DNA of 64,000 bases from Bin80 sp026709335 (lineage in GTDB: Bacteria > Bacteroidota > Rhodothermia > Rhodothermales > Bin80): contig OZ241385.1 of NCBI GenBank assembly GCA_965200825.1, positions 2,604,001 to 2,668,000 of the forward strand, in the 5' to 3' direction. The position numbers and the translations under genes are program-made. Below, piece by piece: positions 45,395 to 54,675 of this stretch. The notes beneath the pieces were generated by a model. The model ran no database searches, was not told the origin of the DNA, and was given only the letters and a program-made list of their open reading frames with translations. Numbering within the stretch: the first letter of the stretch is position 1; each line of letters opens with the position of its first letter.

Positions 45395-46600
45395 TTATGC
45401 ACAATCAGTCAAGATCCGATCAAGGAGTGCTGTTGCCGTTTCCGGCTTTGACATGAGTTCCATGGGGTAGAGAGAACCATTTTTCCCGATCAGGGTCACG
45501 CGATTGGTTTCGGTTCCAAATCCTGCACCTTTCTCGTTCAAGTTGTTGAGTACGATCCAGTCCAGGTTCTTTTGAGCGAGTTTTTTTCGGGCATTCTCCA
45601 AGCCATTTTCTGTTTCCATGGCAAAGCCCACCAGAATCTGATCATCATGGCAGAGCTCACCAAGCCTTGCGAGGATGTCGGGGGTTCTGTTCAGGTGCAG
45701 TACAAAAGAATCTTCATCCTTTTTGATTTTTGAAGCGAGTGCTTTATCCGGCGTATAGTCCGCCACAGCTGCGGCCATGAAGATGAAATCGGCATCCTTG
45801 TGTGCCAGAACAGCGTTTAGCATCTCCACGCTTGTGGTAACATCAACGCGATCTACCCCGCGTGGGGCTTCCAGCCATGTAGGCCCCGTCACCAGGGTTA
45901 CTTTCGCTCCACGTCGAACAAGGTCCTTCGCAAGCGCAAACCCCATGGTTCCGGTTGAATGGTTGGTCAGGACACGAACAGGATCAATCGGTTCACGGGT
46001 GGGGCCGGCGGTCACCAATGCATGCTTTCCTTTTAATTCTCCCTTTAGAAGAATCACAAGGTGTGCAACGATCTCATTGATTTCCGGAAGTCGCCCAAAA
46101 CCAACCAAACCACTGGCAAGTTCTCCATAATTGGGTGGTAAAATGTCGTATCCCAGATTTTGTAGCTGCTCAAGGTTTGAACGAACAGCTGGATGCATGT
46201 ACATATCATGATCCATTGCGGGGCAGAGGAGCACAGGGCAGCGGGCAGCCAGTGCAGTTGCGGTCAACATGTTATCCGAAAACCCATGAGCAAGCTTTGC
46301 CAGGGTTTGTGCGGTAGCAGGTGCAATCACAAAAAGATCTGCCCAGTGTCCCAATGTGATATGTTGAGTCCAAGTTTGCCCACCTCCCTCGTCAAACAGG
46401 CCGGTAAGGATTTTTCGGCCACAGAGAGTTGCCAAGGTTGTGGATGTAATGAACTGAAACGCTTCCCGGGTTGCAATAACCTGTACTTCGGCTCCGAGCT
46501 TTCGGAGTTGCCGAATCAGTTCGGCCGTTTTGTAGGCAGCAATACTTCCCGTTACTCCAAGCAGAAGGCGCTTGTCGCGCAACTGATCCGCAGTATTCAT
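45395..46600 (-). CDS. coaBC: bifunctional phosphopantothenoylcysteine decarboxylase / phosphopantothenate-cysteine ligase
   Basis: 401 residues of CoA synthesis. The N-terminal flavoprotein half (CoaC) has GVTGSIAAYKTAELIRQLRK (about 15-34), the active-site His in HITLGHWADLFVIAPATAQT (about 81-100) and CPAMDHDMYMHPAV (the PxMNxxMW region; Asn is Asp here, a substitution I believe is common in this phylum). The C-terminal half (CoaB) starts near 185 with KGKHALVTAGPTREPIDPVRVLTNHSTGTMG and continues with the AAVADYTPDKALASKIKK block. Start overlaps the end of gmk by 4 bases, indicating coupling. Confidence 0.95.
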   Translation of the reverse strand: MNTADQLRDKRLLLGVTGSIAAYKTAELIRQLRKLGAEVQVIATREAFQFITSTTLATLCGRKILTGLFDEGGGQTWTQHITLGHWADLFVIAPATAQTLAKLAHGFSDNMLTATALAARCPVLLCPAMDHDMYMHPAVRSNLEQLQNLGYDILPPNYGELASGLVGFGRLPEINEIVAHLVILLKGELKGKHALVTAGPTREPIDPVRVLTNHSTGTMGFALAKDLVRRGAKVTLVTGPTWLEAPRGVDRVDVTTSVEMLNAVLAHKDADFIFMAAAVADYTPDKALASKIKKDEDSFVLHLNRTPDILARLGELCHDDQILVGFAMETENGLENARKKLAQKNLDWIVLNNLNEKGAGFGTETNRVTLIGKNGSLYPMELMSKPETATALLDRILTDCA

Positions 46601-47151
46601 TTGTCCAAGTATCCCTGAATTAGGGAGAAGATTTCCTTCGCGGCTTCATCAAACGAATCATTGATCACAACAGCATCAAAACGATCAGCATAGGTGAGCT
46701 CAAGCTTTGCCCGTTGCAGGCGCATCTTCAGAGAATCAGGGGATTCTGTCCCCCGGCTTCGCAGCCGGCTCTCCAACTCATTTACTGTGGGCGGGGCGAT
46801 AAAGATGAAGAATCCGCCGTAAGTGGAACGCACGGTAGAGGCTCCTTTAACATCAATATCCAGCAATAGAGGTGTCTCCGCTTCGGTGAGTGTACAAAGA
46901 GGCGTTCCATAAAAACGTCCGGGATAGACCTCCTCATATTCCAAAAGGGCTTTTTCGGTGATCAGGCGCTCAAATTCAGGTACGGAGACAAAAAAATATT
47001 CCCTCCCATGTTGTTCGTAGGGTCTTGGTGGTCGCGTGGTAACCGAGACGGACAAGTTCATGGACGGAAACTCATCCAAAACTCGTTTTGCAAGGCTGGA
47101 TTTTCCGGTCCCACTCGGCGCAGTGAGACCAATCAATTTCCGATGATGCAT
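46597..47151 (-). CDS. gmk: guanylate kinase
   Basis: 184 residues. P-loop APSGTGKSS (12-20), GMP-binding SVTTRPPRPYEQHGREYFFVS (about 36-56), IDVKGA (about 96-101), and IFIAPPTVNELESRLRSRGTE (about 113-133). Phosphorylates GMP to GDP. Overlaps coaBC by 4 bases. Usual length. Confidence 0.96.
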   Translation of the reverse strand: MHHRKLIGLTAPSGTGKSSLAKRVLDEFPSMNLSVSVTTRPPRPYEQHGREYFFVSVPEFERLITEKALLEYEEVYPGRFYGTPLCTLTEAETPLLLDIDVKGASTVRSTYGGFFIFIAPPTVNELESRLRSRGTESPDSLKMRLQRAKLELTYADRFDAVVINDSFDEAAKEIFSLIQGYLDK

Positions 47152-47272
47152 CAGTGTTCAGCAAATAACAGGAATGGGCTCGGGATCGCGAGAGATGAAA
47201 AGTTGCTTCCGGGCTCGGGAAAGCAAACGAAGTATGATGGATCCGGTTCAGAATCTGCAGAGGATTCAGGAG

Positions 47273-47360
47273 CGGAGAGGGAGGGATTCGAACCCTCGGT
47301 ACCCGGTTAGGGTACACTCGCTTTCCAGGCGAGCCCGTTAGGCCGCTCCGGCACCTCTCC
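47273..47360 (-). tRNA. tRNA-Ser (anticodon GGA)
   Basis: Minus-strand class II cloverleaf GGAGAGG...CCTCTCC with long variable arm (TGTACCCTAACCGGGTACC region) and anticodon loop CTGGAAA giving GGA. Discriminator G at 47273. Lies between frr and gmk. CCA is not encoded. Confidence 0.94.
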
Positions 47361-47364
47361 TGGT

Positions 47365-47934
47365 TTATACTTCCATAATATCTGCCTCCTTCTGGCGCAG
47401 AATCTTGTCAATCGTTGCCACGAAGCGATCGGTATCTTTTTGCAACAGGTCCTCAGCGTGATATCGCATATCTTCCGAAAGATTTTCGGCTTCCTGGGTA
47501 GATTTCAACTCCTCTTTTGTGCTACGCCGGATATTGCGGATAGAAATTTTTGTCTGCTCTCCGATTTGTCTGACTCGTTTGCACAGAACTTTACGACGCT
47601 CTTCTGTCAATGGCGGAATGGGGATTCGGATGATGGTGCCATCATTCGACGGGTTGAGTCCCAGATTTGCGGACAAGACAGCCTTTTCAATAGCAGAGAT
47701 GGATGATTTATCCCACGGGGTCACCACCAAGAGATCAGGCTGCGGTGCACTGATGGTCGAAACCTGGTTTAAGGGGGAGGTACTCCCATAAAACTCAACC
47801 CGTACAGTTTCCAGCATAGCCGGGGTCGCCCGTCCGGCTCGAAGGGATAGCAGTTCTTTGGTCAGGTGTTGCAGGGAGCGCTCCATTTGATCGGTGCTCT
47901 CCGAAAGAATTAATTCCAAAAATTCGTCTAACAT
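47365..47934 (-). CDS. frr: ribosome recycling factor
   Basis: 189 residues from ATG 47934 (MLDEFLELILSESTDQMERSL); an upstream in-frame TTG at 47961 would overlap pyrH and lengthen the protein beyond the family. Conserved blocks SLRAGRATPAMLETVRVEFYGS (about 28-49), PWDKSSISAIEKAV, RIPIPPLTEERRKVLCKRVRQ and the C-terminal LQKDTDRFVATIDKILRQKE. With EF-G it splits ribosomes after termination. In the operon order rpsB-tsf-pyrH-frr. Confidence 0.95.
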   Translation of the reverse strand: MLDEFLELILSESTDQMERSLQHLTKELLSLRAGRATPAMLETVRVEFYGSTSPLNQVSTISAPQPDLLVVTPWDKSSISAIEKAVLSANLGLNPSNDGTIIRIPIPPLTEERRKVLCKRVRQIGEQTKISIRNIRRSTKEELKSTQEAENLSEDMRYHAEDLLQKDTDRFVATIDKILRQKEADIMEV

Positions 47935-47951
47935 GACAATAAATGGGCTGG

Positions 47952-48686
47952 TTAATCCCAATGTACGTGAGAGCCGACTTTCTCACCAAACACAATCCGC
48001 CGCAAATTACCGGGCTCGTTCATATTGCATACGATAATGGGCATCTTAGATTCTTCACACAGAGTAAAGGCCGTTTTGTCCATAACACGCAGGCCTCTGC
48101 GAATTACTTCATTCCCGGCAATTTCCGCGAAATGTTCCACTTGATCGTGAACTTCGGGATCAGCAGAGTAGATTCCATCCACGCGTGTTGCCTTGATGAA
48201 GACATCTGCATCAATTTCCAAGGCACGAAGCGCGGCAGCAGTATCAGTAGTAAAATAGGGATTTCCCGTTCCTCCGCCAAAAATAACGATACGATCTTTT
48301 TCCAGATGACGGATAGCTCGGCGTCGAATAAAAGATTCGGCAATTTCTTCCATCTTAATACTCGACAGTAACCGGGTTTGCAGTTCCAGTTGTTCCAGGG
48401 CATCCTGGAGCGCCATTGCATTGATCATGGTTGCAAGCATTCCCATGTAATCGCCATGAGCCCGGGTCATTCGGCGGGTGGTTGACATCACGCCCCGGAA
48501 GATGTTTCCTCCACCGATTACGATCGCGAGTTGTATTCCACTATCCACGACGGCTCGCAGATCTTTTGCCCACGCCGCAAGTACCTTGGAGTCAATCCCA
48601 AATGTCTGATCACCTAGGAGAGCCTCTCCGCTGAGTTTTACCAGGATCCGTTTATAGACGGGTTTTGTAGGCTGCGTTTCGGGCAT
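47952..48686 (-). CDS. pyrH: UMP kinase
   Basis: 244 residues of the amino-acid kinase fold. KLSGEALLG (about 17-25), IVIGGGNIFRG (about 55-65), RRAIRHLEKDRIVIFGGGTGNPYFTTDTAAALRALEI (about 127-163) and VYxxDPxxxP-like YSADPEVH are present. Phosphorylates UMP and is often inhibited by UTP. Stop is 17 bases before the frr ATG. Confidence 0.96.
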   Translation of the reverse strand: MPETQPTKPVYKRILVKLSGEALLGDQTFGIDSKVLAAWAKDLRAVVDSGIQLAIVIGGGNIFRGVMSTTRRMTRAHGDYMGMLATMINAMALQDALEQLELQTRLLSSIKMEEIAESFIRRRAIRHLEKDRIVIFGGGTGNPYFTTDTAAALRALEIDADVFIKATRVDGIYSADPEVHDQVEHFAEIAGNEVIRRGLRVMDKTAFTLCEESKMPIIVCNMNEPGNLRRIVFGEKVGSHVHWD

Positions 48687-48706
48687 GGAAGGGCTGCATA
48701 CTCAAA

Positions 48707-49546
48707 TCATTCCCCCAGAGCGCATCGAACAAATTCGTTTACGTCAGCTCCGGCCTTTTTGAGGACATCGCGAACCCGCAGCGACGCATCTTTGACAAAC
48801 GGCTGCTCCAACAAGACATTATCCTTAAAGAAGCGCTCCAGTTTTCCTTTGGCGATTCTATCGAGAATCTGTTCGGGTTTTCCCTCGAGACGAGCAGCTT
48901 CTCGACCAATTTCGAGTTCCTTGTCTTGGATTTCTTTGGGAACATCTGTGCGGCGGACGGCCAGGGGGTTCAGTGCAGCAATCTGCATTGCAACATCTCG
49001 ACCTGATTCGATGAGGTCACTACCACCCGCGAGAGATACCAAAACCCCTAGACGATCTCCGGGATGGACATAATCAATGATTCGCCCCTCTTCAGAGGAG
49101 AGTACAAAAAACCTTCGGACTCCCAGCTTTTCTCCAATTTTTCCAGTAAGATCTGTTTGGGTTTCCCCGACGGTACGTCCATGCTGCAGAGGCAAAGAGA
49201 GCAAGCTGTCCAGATCTGATGGGCGTGAGGCCAGGATCAAATCTGCAACGGAATGCGCGAAGGACATGAACTCGTCATTTCGGGCGACAAAATCGGTCTC
49301 ACAGTTTATTTCAACGATAATGCCGGTCTGACTGGAGTCATCAATACGTGTCACCACGAGTCCTTGGAGGGCTTCACGATCCGCACGCTTGGCAGCGACC
49401 CGCTGGCCCTTCTTACGCAACAGGTCGATTGCCGCCTTCAGATCACCATTGGAATCGGTGAGAGCCCGCTTACAATCCATCATTCCCGCGCCAGTCTGAT
49501 CGCGGAGTTGCTTCACATCTTTTGCTGAAATAGATACTTTAGTCAT
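48707..49546 (-). CDS. tsf: translation elongation factor Ts
   Basis: 279 residues. Signature KQLRDQTGAGMMDCKRALTDSNGD (about 12-35), RVAAKRADREALQGLV (about 48-63) and CETDFVARNDEF (about 81-92). Exchanges GDP for GTP on EF-Tu. Lies between rpsB and pyrH, the usual bacterial order. Confidence 0.97.
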   Translation of the reverse strand: MTKVSISAKDVKQLRDQTGAGMMDCKRALTDSNGDLKAAIDLLRKKGQRVAAKRADREALQGLVVTRIDDSSQTGIIVEINCETDFVARNDEFMSFAHSVADLILASRPSDLDSLLSLPLQHGRTVGETQTDLTGKIGEKLGVRRFFVLSSEEGRIIDYVHPGDRLGVLVSLAGGSDLIESGRDVAMQIAALNPLAVRRTDVPKEIQDKELEIGREAARLEGKPEQILDRIAKGKLERFFKDNVLLEQPFVKDASLRVRDVLKKAGADVNEFVRCALGE

Positions 49547-49669
49547 CGAAAAAATTTGTTTGACAGAACTTGCTGGAGATAAAATATCGATGAGGATGCC
49601 AGCCGAATGAGATGGGCTTCAGAAGAGGGTCTATGCGAGATATCAAACCGGTCAGGGACATCCTGTGGT

Positions 49670-50449
49670 CTAACGTTTGGCTTCTTCTTTACGCTTTTGT
49701 TTCTCTGCTTTCTTGTTGGCTGCTTCAATTTCGGCTGCTTTCCGTCCTTCGTTGACGGCTTGTGCGATGGTGTTTGTGATGATTTCTATGGACTTGAACG
49801 CATCATCATTACAAGGAATCACGTAATTCACCAGGTCGGGATCGCAGTTGGAGTCTACCATGGCAATGATAGGAATGCCAAGCTTTCTCGCTTCGTTCAC
49901 GGCAATCCGTTCACGCCGTATATCTACAACAAACAGACATCCCGGGGTGCGAGGCATCGAAGCAATTCCTCCCAGGTTCCGCTGAAGTTTGTCGAGTTCA
50001 CGGGACTTCATGAGGCGCTCTTTCTTTTTGAGTTGATCCAGAGTGCCGTCTTTGCCCATTTTGGCCAAATCTTCCATGCGCCGAATGCTATTTCGGATCG
50101 TCTGAAAGTTGGTTAATGTTCCCCCAAGCCATCGTTCTACAACGAAGGGAGATTCACAGGATTCTGCCGCATCCCTGACCGTTTGTCTGGCCTGCTTTTT
50201 CGTTCCAACAAACAGTACTGCTTTTTTCTGCCGGGCAAAACGTGCTGCTGCTGCCGCTGCCTGTGAAAGGAGCTTTTGGGTCTGTAACAGATCAATGATA
50301 TGAATCCCGTTGCGCTGCATAAAGATATATCCGCGCATTTTGGGGTTCCAGCGACTGGTCAGATGACCGAAGTGTGTACCGGCTTTTAGAAGATCCTCAA
50401 CAGAGACCAAGTGCTGGGAATCGTCCGAAAGAGAAAAAGTGTTTGACAT
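49670..50449 (-). CDS. rpsB: 30S ribosomal protein S2
   Basis: 259 residues. LKAGTHFGHLTSRWNPKMRGYIFMQRNGIHIIDL (about 20-53) is the S2 signature; KKAVLFVGTKKQA, ERWLGGTLTNFQTI and PCNDDAFKSIEIITN follow. The C-terminus is Lys/Glu-rich (about 235-259), a frequent extension. About 120 bases separate it from tsf. Confidence 0.97.
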   Translation of the reverse strand: MSNTFSLSDDSQHLVSVEDLLKAGTHFGHLTSRWNPKMRGYIFMQRNGIHIIDLLQTQKLLSQAAAAAARFARQKKAVLFVGTKKQARQTVRDAAESCESPFVVERWLGGTLTNFQTIRNSIRRMEDLAKMGKDGTLDQLKKKERLMKSRELDKLQRNLGGIASMPRTPGCLFVVDIRRERIAVNEARKLGIPIIAMVDSNCDPDLVNYVIPCNDDAFKSIEIITNTIAQAVNEGRKAAEIEAANKKAEKQKRKEEAKR

Positions 50450-50546
50450 ATTGAAATTTATGGGTTAAGCGATCAGAAGCCATCATTTGCATCGACCAAC
50501 CGGAAGGCACCCGGCCATGCATCAGGTCCTGTGAAAGATTTAAATG

Positions 50547-50945
50547 TTATCGTTTAGAGAACTGGAAACGTTTGCGAGCTTTGGGTTGTCCGTATTTTTT
50601 GCGCTCTACCATTCGGGGATCACGTGTCAGAAATCCGGCATCCCTCAGAGCCTTGCGGCGATCTTCATCTGCCTGAACCAGCGCACGAGATGCACCAAGG
50701 CGGATGGCTTCGCACTGGCCGGTGAGTCCGCCGCCTCTGACATTGACTACCAAGTCGTATACTCCGGTGGTGTCGGTCACTTCAAACGGGGACAAAAGAG
50801 CCTGGCGTCGGGTTTCAAGTTTGAAATACTGCTCCAAGGGTCGCCGATTAATCAGCACTTGGCCAGTTCCGGGGCGTAAATATACACGGGCCGTCGAAGT
50901 TTTACGGCGTCCGATTGCAGTAAACTCAGTAGTGTTGTTAGCCAT
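50547..50945 (-). CDS. rpsI: 30S ribosomal protein S9
   Basis: 132 residues from ATG 50945 (MANNTTEFTAIGRRKTSTARV); an in-frame start 12 bases up is less likely. LRPGTGQVLINRRPLEQYF and GGGLTGQCEAIRLGASRALV are S9 blocks and the C-terminus ends KARKRFQFSKR, with the conserved final Lys-Arg that contacts P-site tRNA. Confidence 0.96.
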   Translation of the reverse strand: MANNTTEFTAIGRRKTSTARVYLRPGTGQVLINRRPLEQYFKLETRRQALLSPFEVTDTTGVYDLVVNVRGGGLTGQCEAIRLGASRALVQADEDRRKALRDAGFLTRDPRMVERKKYGQPKARKRFQFSKR

Positions 50946-50971
50946 CAGTTTTGACAAGAATAATCTTGATT

Positions 50972-51421
50972 TTATAAATGGAGGGAAAGTTTTTCAGGCT
51001 GCTGCGCTTCATGTGGGTGTTCGGCAGTGGCATAGACTTTGAGTTTTTTTAGCATTTGACGGCCAAGAGGGCCTTTTGGCAACATTCCCTTCACCGCATG
51101 CCGTACAAGGTGTTCCGGTTTCTTTTCACGCATGACCCGTACGGTGCGTGATTTAAGCCCTCCAGGGTAGCCGCTGTAACGGTAGTACAGTTTGGCATCT
51201 TCTTTATTTCCAGTGAACCGAACCTTGTCGGCGTTCACAATGATCACATAATCCCCCGTGTCCACATGGGGTGTGAAAGAAGGTTTGTGTTTACCACGCA
51301 AGATGGAGGCAACTCGTGTGGCCAAGCGGCCCACTATGGCCTGTTCCGCGTCAATAACAAACCACTTCCGTTGAACTTCTGTGGATTTGATACTACGGGT
51401 TTTGTAGCTTTGAATATCCAT
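50972..51421 (-). CDS. rplM: 50S ribosomal protein L13
   Basis: 149 residues from ATG 51421 (MDIQSYKTRSIKST); the frame is open further up but that would add 31 residues unlike L13. KWFVIDAEQAIVGRLATRVASILRGK, YVIIVNADKVRFTGNKEDAKLYYRYSGYPGG, and VKGMLPKGPLGRQMLKKLKVY are diagnostic. Followed 26 bases later by rpsI, the standard pair. Confidence 0.96.
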   Translation of the reverse strand: MDIQSYKTRSIKSTEVQRKWFVIDAEQAIVGRLATRVASILRGKHKPSFTPHVDTGDYVIIVNADKVRFTGNKEDAKLYYRYSGYPGGLKSRTVRVMREKKPEHLVRHAVKGMLPKGPLGRQMLKKLKVYATAEHPHEAQQPEKLSLHL

Positions 51422-51506
51422 TCCTTTGTAATACTGTATAGGCGCATTTCGAGCGTAGCAGAGTGATACGCCAATACGGATCACAAAGTTCACGCAGAGA
51501 GAAAAA

Positions 51507-52637
51507 TCAATCAAGCCGGTTAAGCATGATCGGCATGATCAGAAAGGTAAGATCTTCAAAATCTCCCTGCGGGGTGGGTTTCAAAAGAGCAGCACGGTTG
51601 GGAATTCCCATGGAGAGGGTAAGTTCTTCAGCGGGAAGAAACTTGATCATCTCTTGGAGATATTGAGCATTAAACCCGATTTGTGTGGGTTCACCATCAT
51701 AGGAGCAAGTGAGCGTTTCTGCGCCCTTGCTTGAACGCTCAATGTCTACGGCCTTGACCTTGATATGATCATCTTGGCAGTCGAGAACGATCAGATTTGA
51801 ATTTTCCGAAGCAAAAATATTAACTCGGCGTACACTGCTGAGAATGTCGTCCCGTCTCACGTGGACAATCTTGTTGTTTTCATCCGGAAGTGCGCGCTCG
51901 TAATCGGGGAAAGATGCATTGATGAGTCGGCTGACTACCTGTGTAGAACCAAAAGCAAAAGAAACGTGATCCAAACTAACCCGAATGGTGCAGTCGTCGT
52001 CGCCCTCAATTCGTGTTGCCTGTTGGAAGGCCTTTATAGGAGCCAATGCTCGTACATCCAGATCGCCATCATAGTCTTTAAAGATGCAGCGAGCAAGTCT
52101 ATGCCCGTTGGTAGCGACAATGCGAGCGGAGCCGTGTAGTACTTCAAAGAGAACCCCCAGCATTCCGGGCCTGGAAGGATCCTTACCTGCGGCGAATCCC
52201 ACCAGATTAAATCCTGCCTTCAAGCGGCTGCGGTCAAACTGGATAGATTGTGCATTTTCAATCACAGGGAAATCGGGGAATGAATTTCCATCGAATCCCA
52301 TCCAGTCATATTGACCAAGGTCATGCGATAAAACGATTTTATAATTAGAATCGACGTCAAAGGTGATGGGAATCTCGGGGAGAGTCCGGCAGGACTCCAA
52401 GAGCTGTTTGGATGGAATTGCAACAATGTCGAGATCTTCGTTCGGCTCACTGAGAAATTGTACAGGAACATGGTGCCGGATCGCAATATCCAAGTCAGTG
52501 GCTCGAAGTTCCAGAAAATCCCCCTGCCGATGCAGCAGGACACATTCGAGGATTTCCTTGTCTGATTTGTTTGGCAAAGCACCAATCACGGCATCCACTG
52601 CCTTGTAAAGAATAGAACTGACGGTCGAAAATTTCAT
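51507..52637 (-). CDS. dnaN: DNA polymerase III sliding clamp (beta subunit)
   Basis: 376 residues with three clamp folds. Blocks: MKFSTVSSILYKAVDAVIGALPNKS at the N-terminus, DLDIAIRHHVPV, LDVRALAPIKAFQQATRIEG-like central segment and FNAQYLQEMIKFLPAEELTLSMGIPNRAALLKP at about 327-359, ending with the LIMPIM(L) tail. It encircles DNA and tethers polymerase III. The start is 12 bases after the dnaA stop, so dnaA-dnaN are co-transcribed. Confidence 0.96.
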   Translation of the reverse strand: MKFSTVSSILYKAVDAVIGALPNKSDKEILECVLLHRQGDFLELRATDLDIAIRHHVPVQFLSEPNEDLDIVAIPSKQLLESCRTLPEIPITFDVDSNYKIVLSHDLGQYDWMGFDGNSFPDFPVIENAQSIQFDRSRLKAGFNLVGFAAGKDPSRPGMLGVLFEVLHGSARIVATNGHRLARCIFKDYDGDLDVRALAPIKAFQQATRIEGDDDCTIRVSLDHVSFAFGSTQVVSRLINASFPDYERALPDENNKIVHVRRDDILSSVRRVNIFASENSNLIVLDCQDDHIKVKAVDIERSSKGAETLTCSYDGEPTQIGFNAQYLQEMIKFLPAEELTLSMGIPNRAALLKPTPQGDFEDLTFLIMPIMLNRLD

Positions 52638-52649
52638 TGATAGGTTTGG

Positions 52650-54059
52650 TCAATCAGACAAAAAGTGAATCTTGCGCCGAAGGTCGCTGACTCGGTTCCG
52701 ATAGTTGATGTCTGTTTCAATAAGATTGTTGACGCTCTTGATGGCATGAACCACCGTTGAATGATCCCGGCCTCCGAACTGGAGTCCAATGGCCTTATGG
52801 GTATAGTCGAGTTCTCGACAAAAGTACATGGCCAATTGGCGGACCTGTACGATCTCGCGTTTTTTGGTTTTCTCATGCAGGCGGTGTTGATCAATCCCAA
52901 AATACTCACAAACCAGTTTTTGAACCCGATCAATGGAAAGAGTTGCATGAGGGCGTTGGACGAAATCTTTTAGTGCCTGTTTCGCCAAGGTTTCCGTGAT
53001 CTCCTGTTTGGAATAGGTTGCCTGGGCCAGAAGTCGAACCAGAGCCCCCTCAAGCTCTCTGACATTCTTGGTGATGTTGTGCGCAATAAAATCAATCACA
53101 TCCCCTGGAAGCGTCAATCCAATTTCGCTTGCCTTGCGGAGTAGAATCGCAGTTCGAGTTTCCAGATCCGGGGGTTGCAGATCTGCCTGAAGTCCCCAGC
53201 AAAATCGGGAAAGCAGGCGCTCTTCTATACCACTGATTTCCTTTGGAGGCCTATCTGCACTCAATACGATTTGATTGCCATTCTGCTGAAGCTCGTTGAA
53301 AATACAAAAAAATTCTTCCTGTGTTTTTTCTTTCCCCCCAAAGAACTGCACATCGTCAATGATGAGAAGATCAATTTGCCGATAAATGTTGGAGAAATCC
53401 GAAATTTGGTTTTTCTGAATGGCTCGCACGAAGTTGTTTGTGAATTGCTCGCTCGAAACATAGAGGATTCGTTTCTCGGGCTTCCATTCTCTAACATGGT
53501 TCCCAATGGCCTGCATCAAATGAGTTTTGCCCAACCCGACTCCCCCATAGATCAGGAAGGGGTTGTAGGCAGTTCCGCCGGGAGAATCTGCAATCGCCTT
53601 AGAGGCACTGTAGGCCAAGTTGTTACAGTCACCAACAATAAATTTGTCAAATGTGTAGCTCCCGACCAGGTTGCTTTTCACTTTCGGCGTGTTTGCCTCG
53701 GTTAGCTGTGGAGGAGTAATCGCCTCGGGGTGACGATCGGTTGAAGCGGGTACCTTGTAAGAAGTTTTGTGCTCAGGATTGGGCTTGGGGGCCTGCAAGA
53801 CGACGACCTCGTAGTAGAGTTGACTGTTTTCTCCCAAGACCCGGGACAGGGTTGAACGCAACAGTAAGTTATACTGCCCCTCCAGGTATTCATAATGGAA
53901 CGGAGCAGGCACCCGAATCGTCAGTCTTGATTCGCCGTCCTCCTCGGTCAAGGCTACGGGATCTAGCTTGCTGAACCATGTCACAAAACCCTGGGGAGAC
54001 ACATTATCCTGAATAATCGCAAGACATTCGTTCCAAGCGGATTCCGCTGTGTAAGCCAT
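52650..54059 (-). CDS. dnaA: chromosomal replication initiator DnaA
   Basis: 469 residues from ATG 54059 (MAYTAESAWNECLAII); the frame is open further up to 54137 but the extra 26 residues are unlike DnaA. Domain I (about 1-90), short linker, AAA+ domain with Walker A GGVGLGKT (about 172-179), LLIIDDVQFFGGKEKTQEEFF (Walker B and sensor), and C-terminal domain IV with the DnaA-box binding motif GRDHSTVVHAIKSV (about 437-450). Adjacent probable oriC and dnaN make this the canonical initiation locus. Confidence 0.97.
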   Translation of the reverse strand: MAYTAESAWNECLAIIQDNVSPQGFVTWFSKLDPVALTEEDGESRLTIRVPAPFHYEYLEGQYNLLLRSTLSRVLGENSQLYYEVVVLQAPKPNPEHKTSYKVPASTDRHPEAITPPQLTEANTPKVKSNLVGSYTFDKFIVGDCNNLAYSASKAIADSPGGTAYNPFLIYGGVGLGKTHLMQAIGNHVREWKPEKRILYVSSEQFTNNFVRAIQKNQISDFSNIYRQIDLLIIDDVQFFGGKEKTQEEFFCIFNELQQNGNQIVLSADRPPKEISGIEERLLSRFCWGLQADLQPPDLETRTAILLRKASEIGLTLPGDVIDFIAHNITKNVRELEGALVRLLAQATYSKQEITETLAKQALKDFVQRPHATLSIDRVQKLVCEYFGIDQHRLHEKTKKREIVQVRQLAMYFCRELDYTHKAIGLQFGGRDHSTVVHAIKSVNNLIETDINYRNRVSDLRRKIHFLSD

Positions 54060-54675
54060 GAGGGACGGACTGATTTGGATAGGTTGAGTTGACTGTCGTT
54101 TAGGTCTCCGTGAAAGGAAAGTTACGATTAAAAACAAATATAACCATTTGAAACGCTCTCAAGGAAACGCTGCCAAAAGAGTTATCCACAAATTGTTCAC
54201 AAAATTTGCCAAGACAGTCCGAGGGCACGATTTCCAAACAACACCTAAATCATCGGAAAACCTCTGCTTTGTGGGACAAAAACTATGAAAAAGTCTCTGA
54301 ATTCACTCATTTCGGGTTCAGCCTGTCCAATTTCTCCATGGGCTCGAAGGAAGGATTAGGAGATATGCACAACTTATTCACATCTTGGAGTCAATAGAAT
54401 CAAGATGCGCCAGTTTGAAGCGCAAATGCTTTCATTTTTCATGAAGGAACTCCTCTCTGCCCAATAATTTAGCTCTCCATGAAGTAGTTTCGAGAGTTTA
54501 TTTTTATTAAATTTATAGGAATGAAAGGGTGTAAGTTGCGAAACTAGAGGGCCTATTTATTTGGGATTGAACAGAGGGATTCCTCGCCCCGAGTGGTGTA
54601 ATGTCGCAGTGCTATCAGGGTTTCCAGAGCTCACAAAAATTATTACTGTGAAACGTCAAATTTTCAGTAGCGATA
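54060..54675. other. probable chromosomal origin region (oriC)
   Basis: Intergenic region upstream of dnaA without a gene. DnaA-box matches: TTATCCACA at 54182-54190 (perfect), TTGTTCACA at 54193-54201, TTATTCACA at 54374-54382 (perfect) and ATATGCACA at 54363-54371 (one off). An AT-rich block (TTTATTTTTATTAAATTTAT, about 54497-54516) could be the unwinding element. The minus-strand housekeeping operon is transcribed away from here, as expected. Confidence 0.65.
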
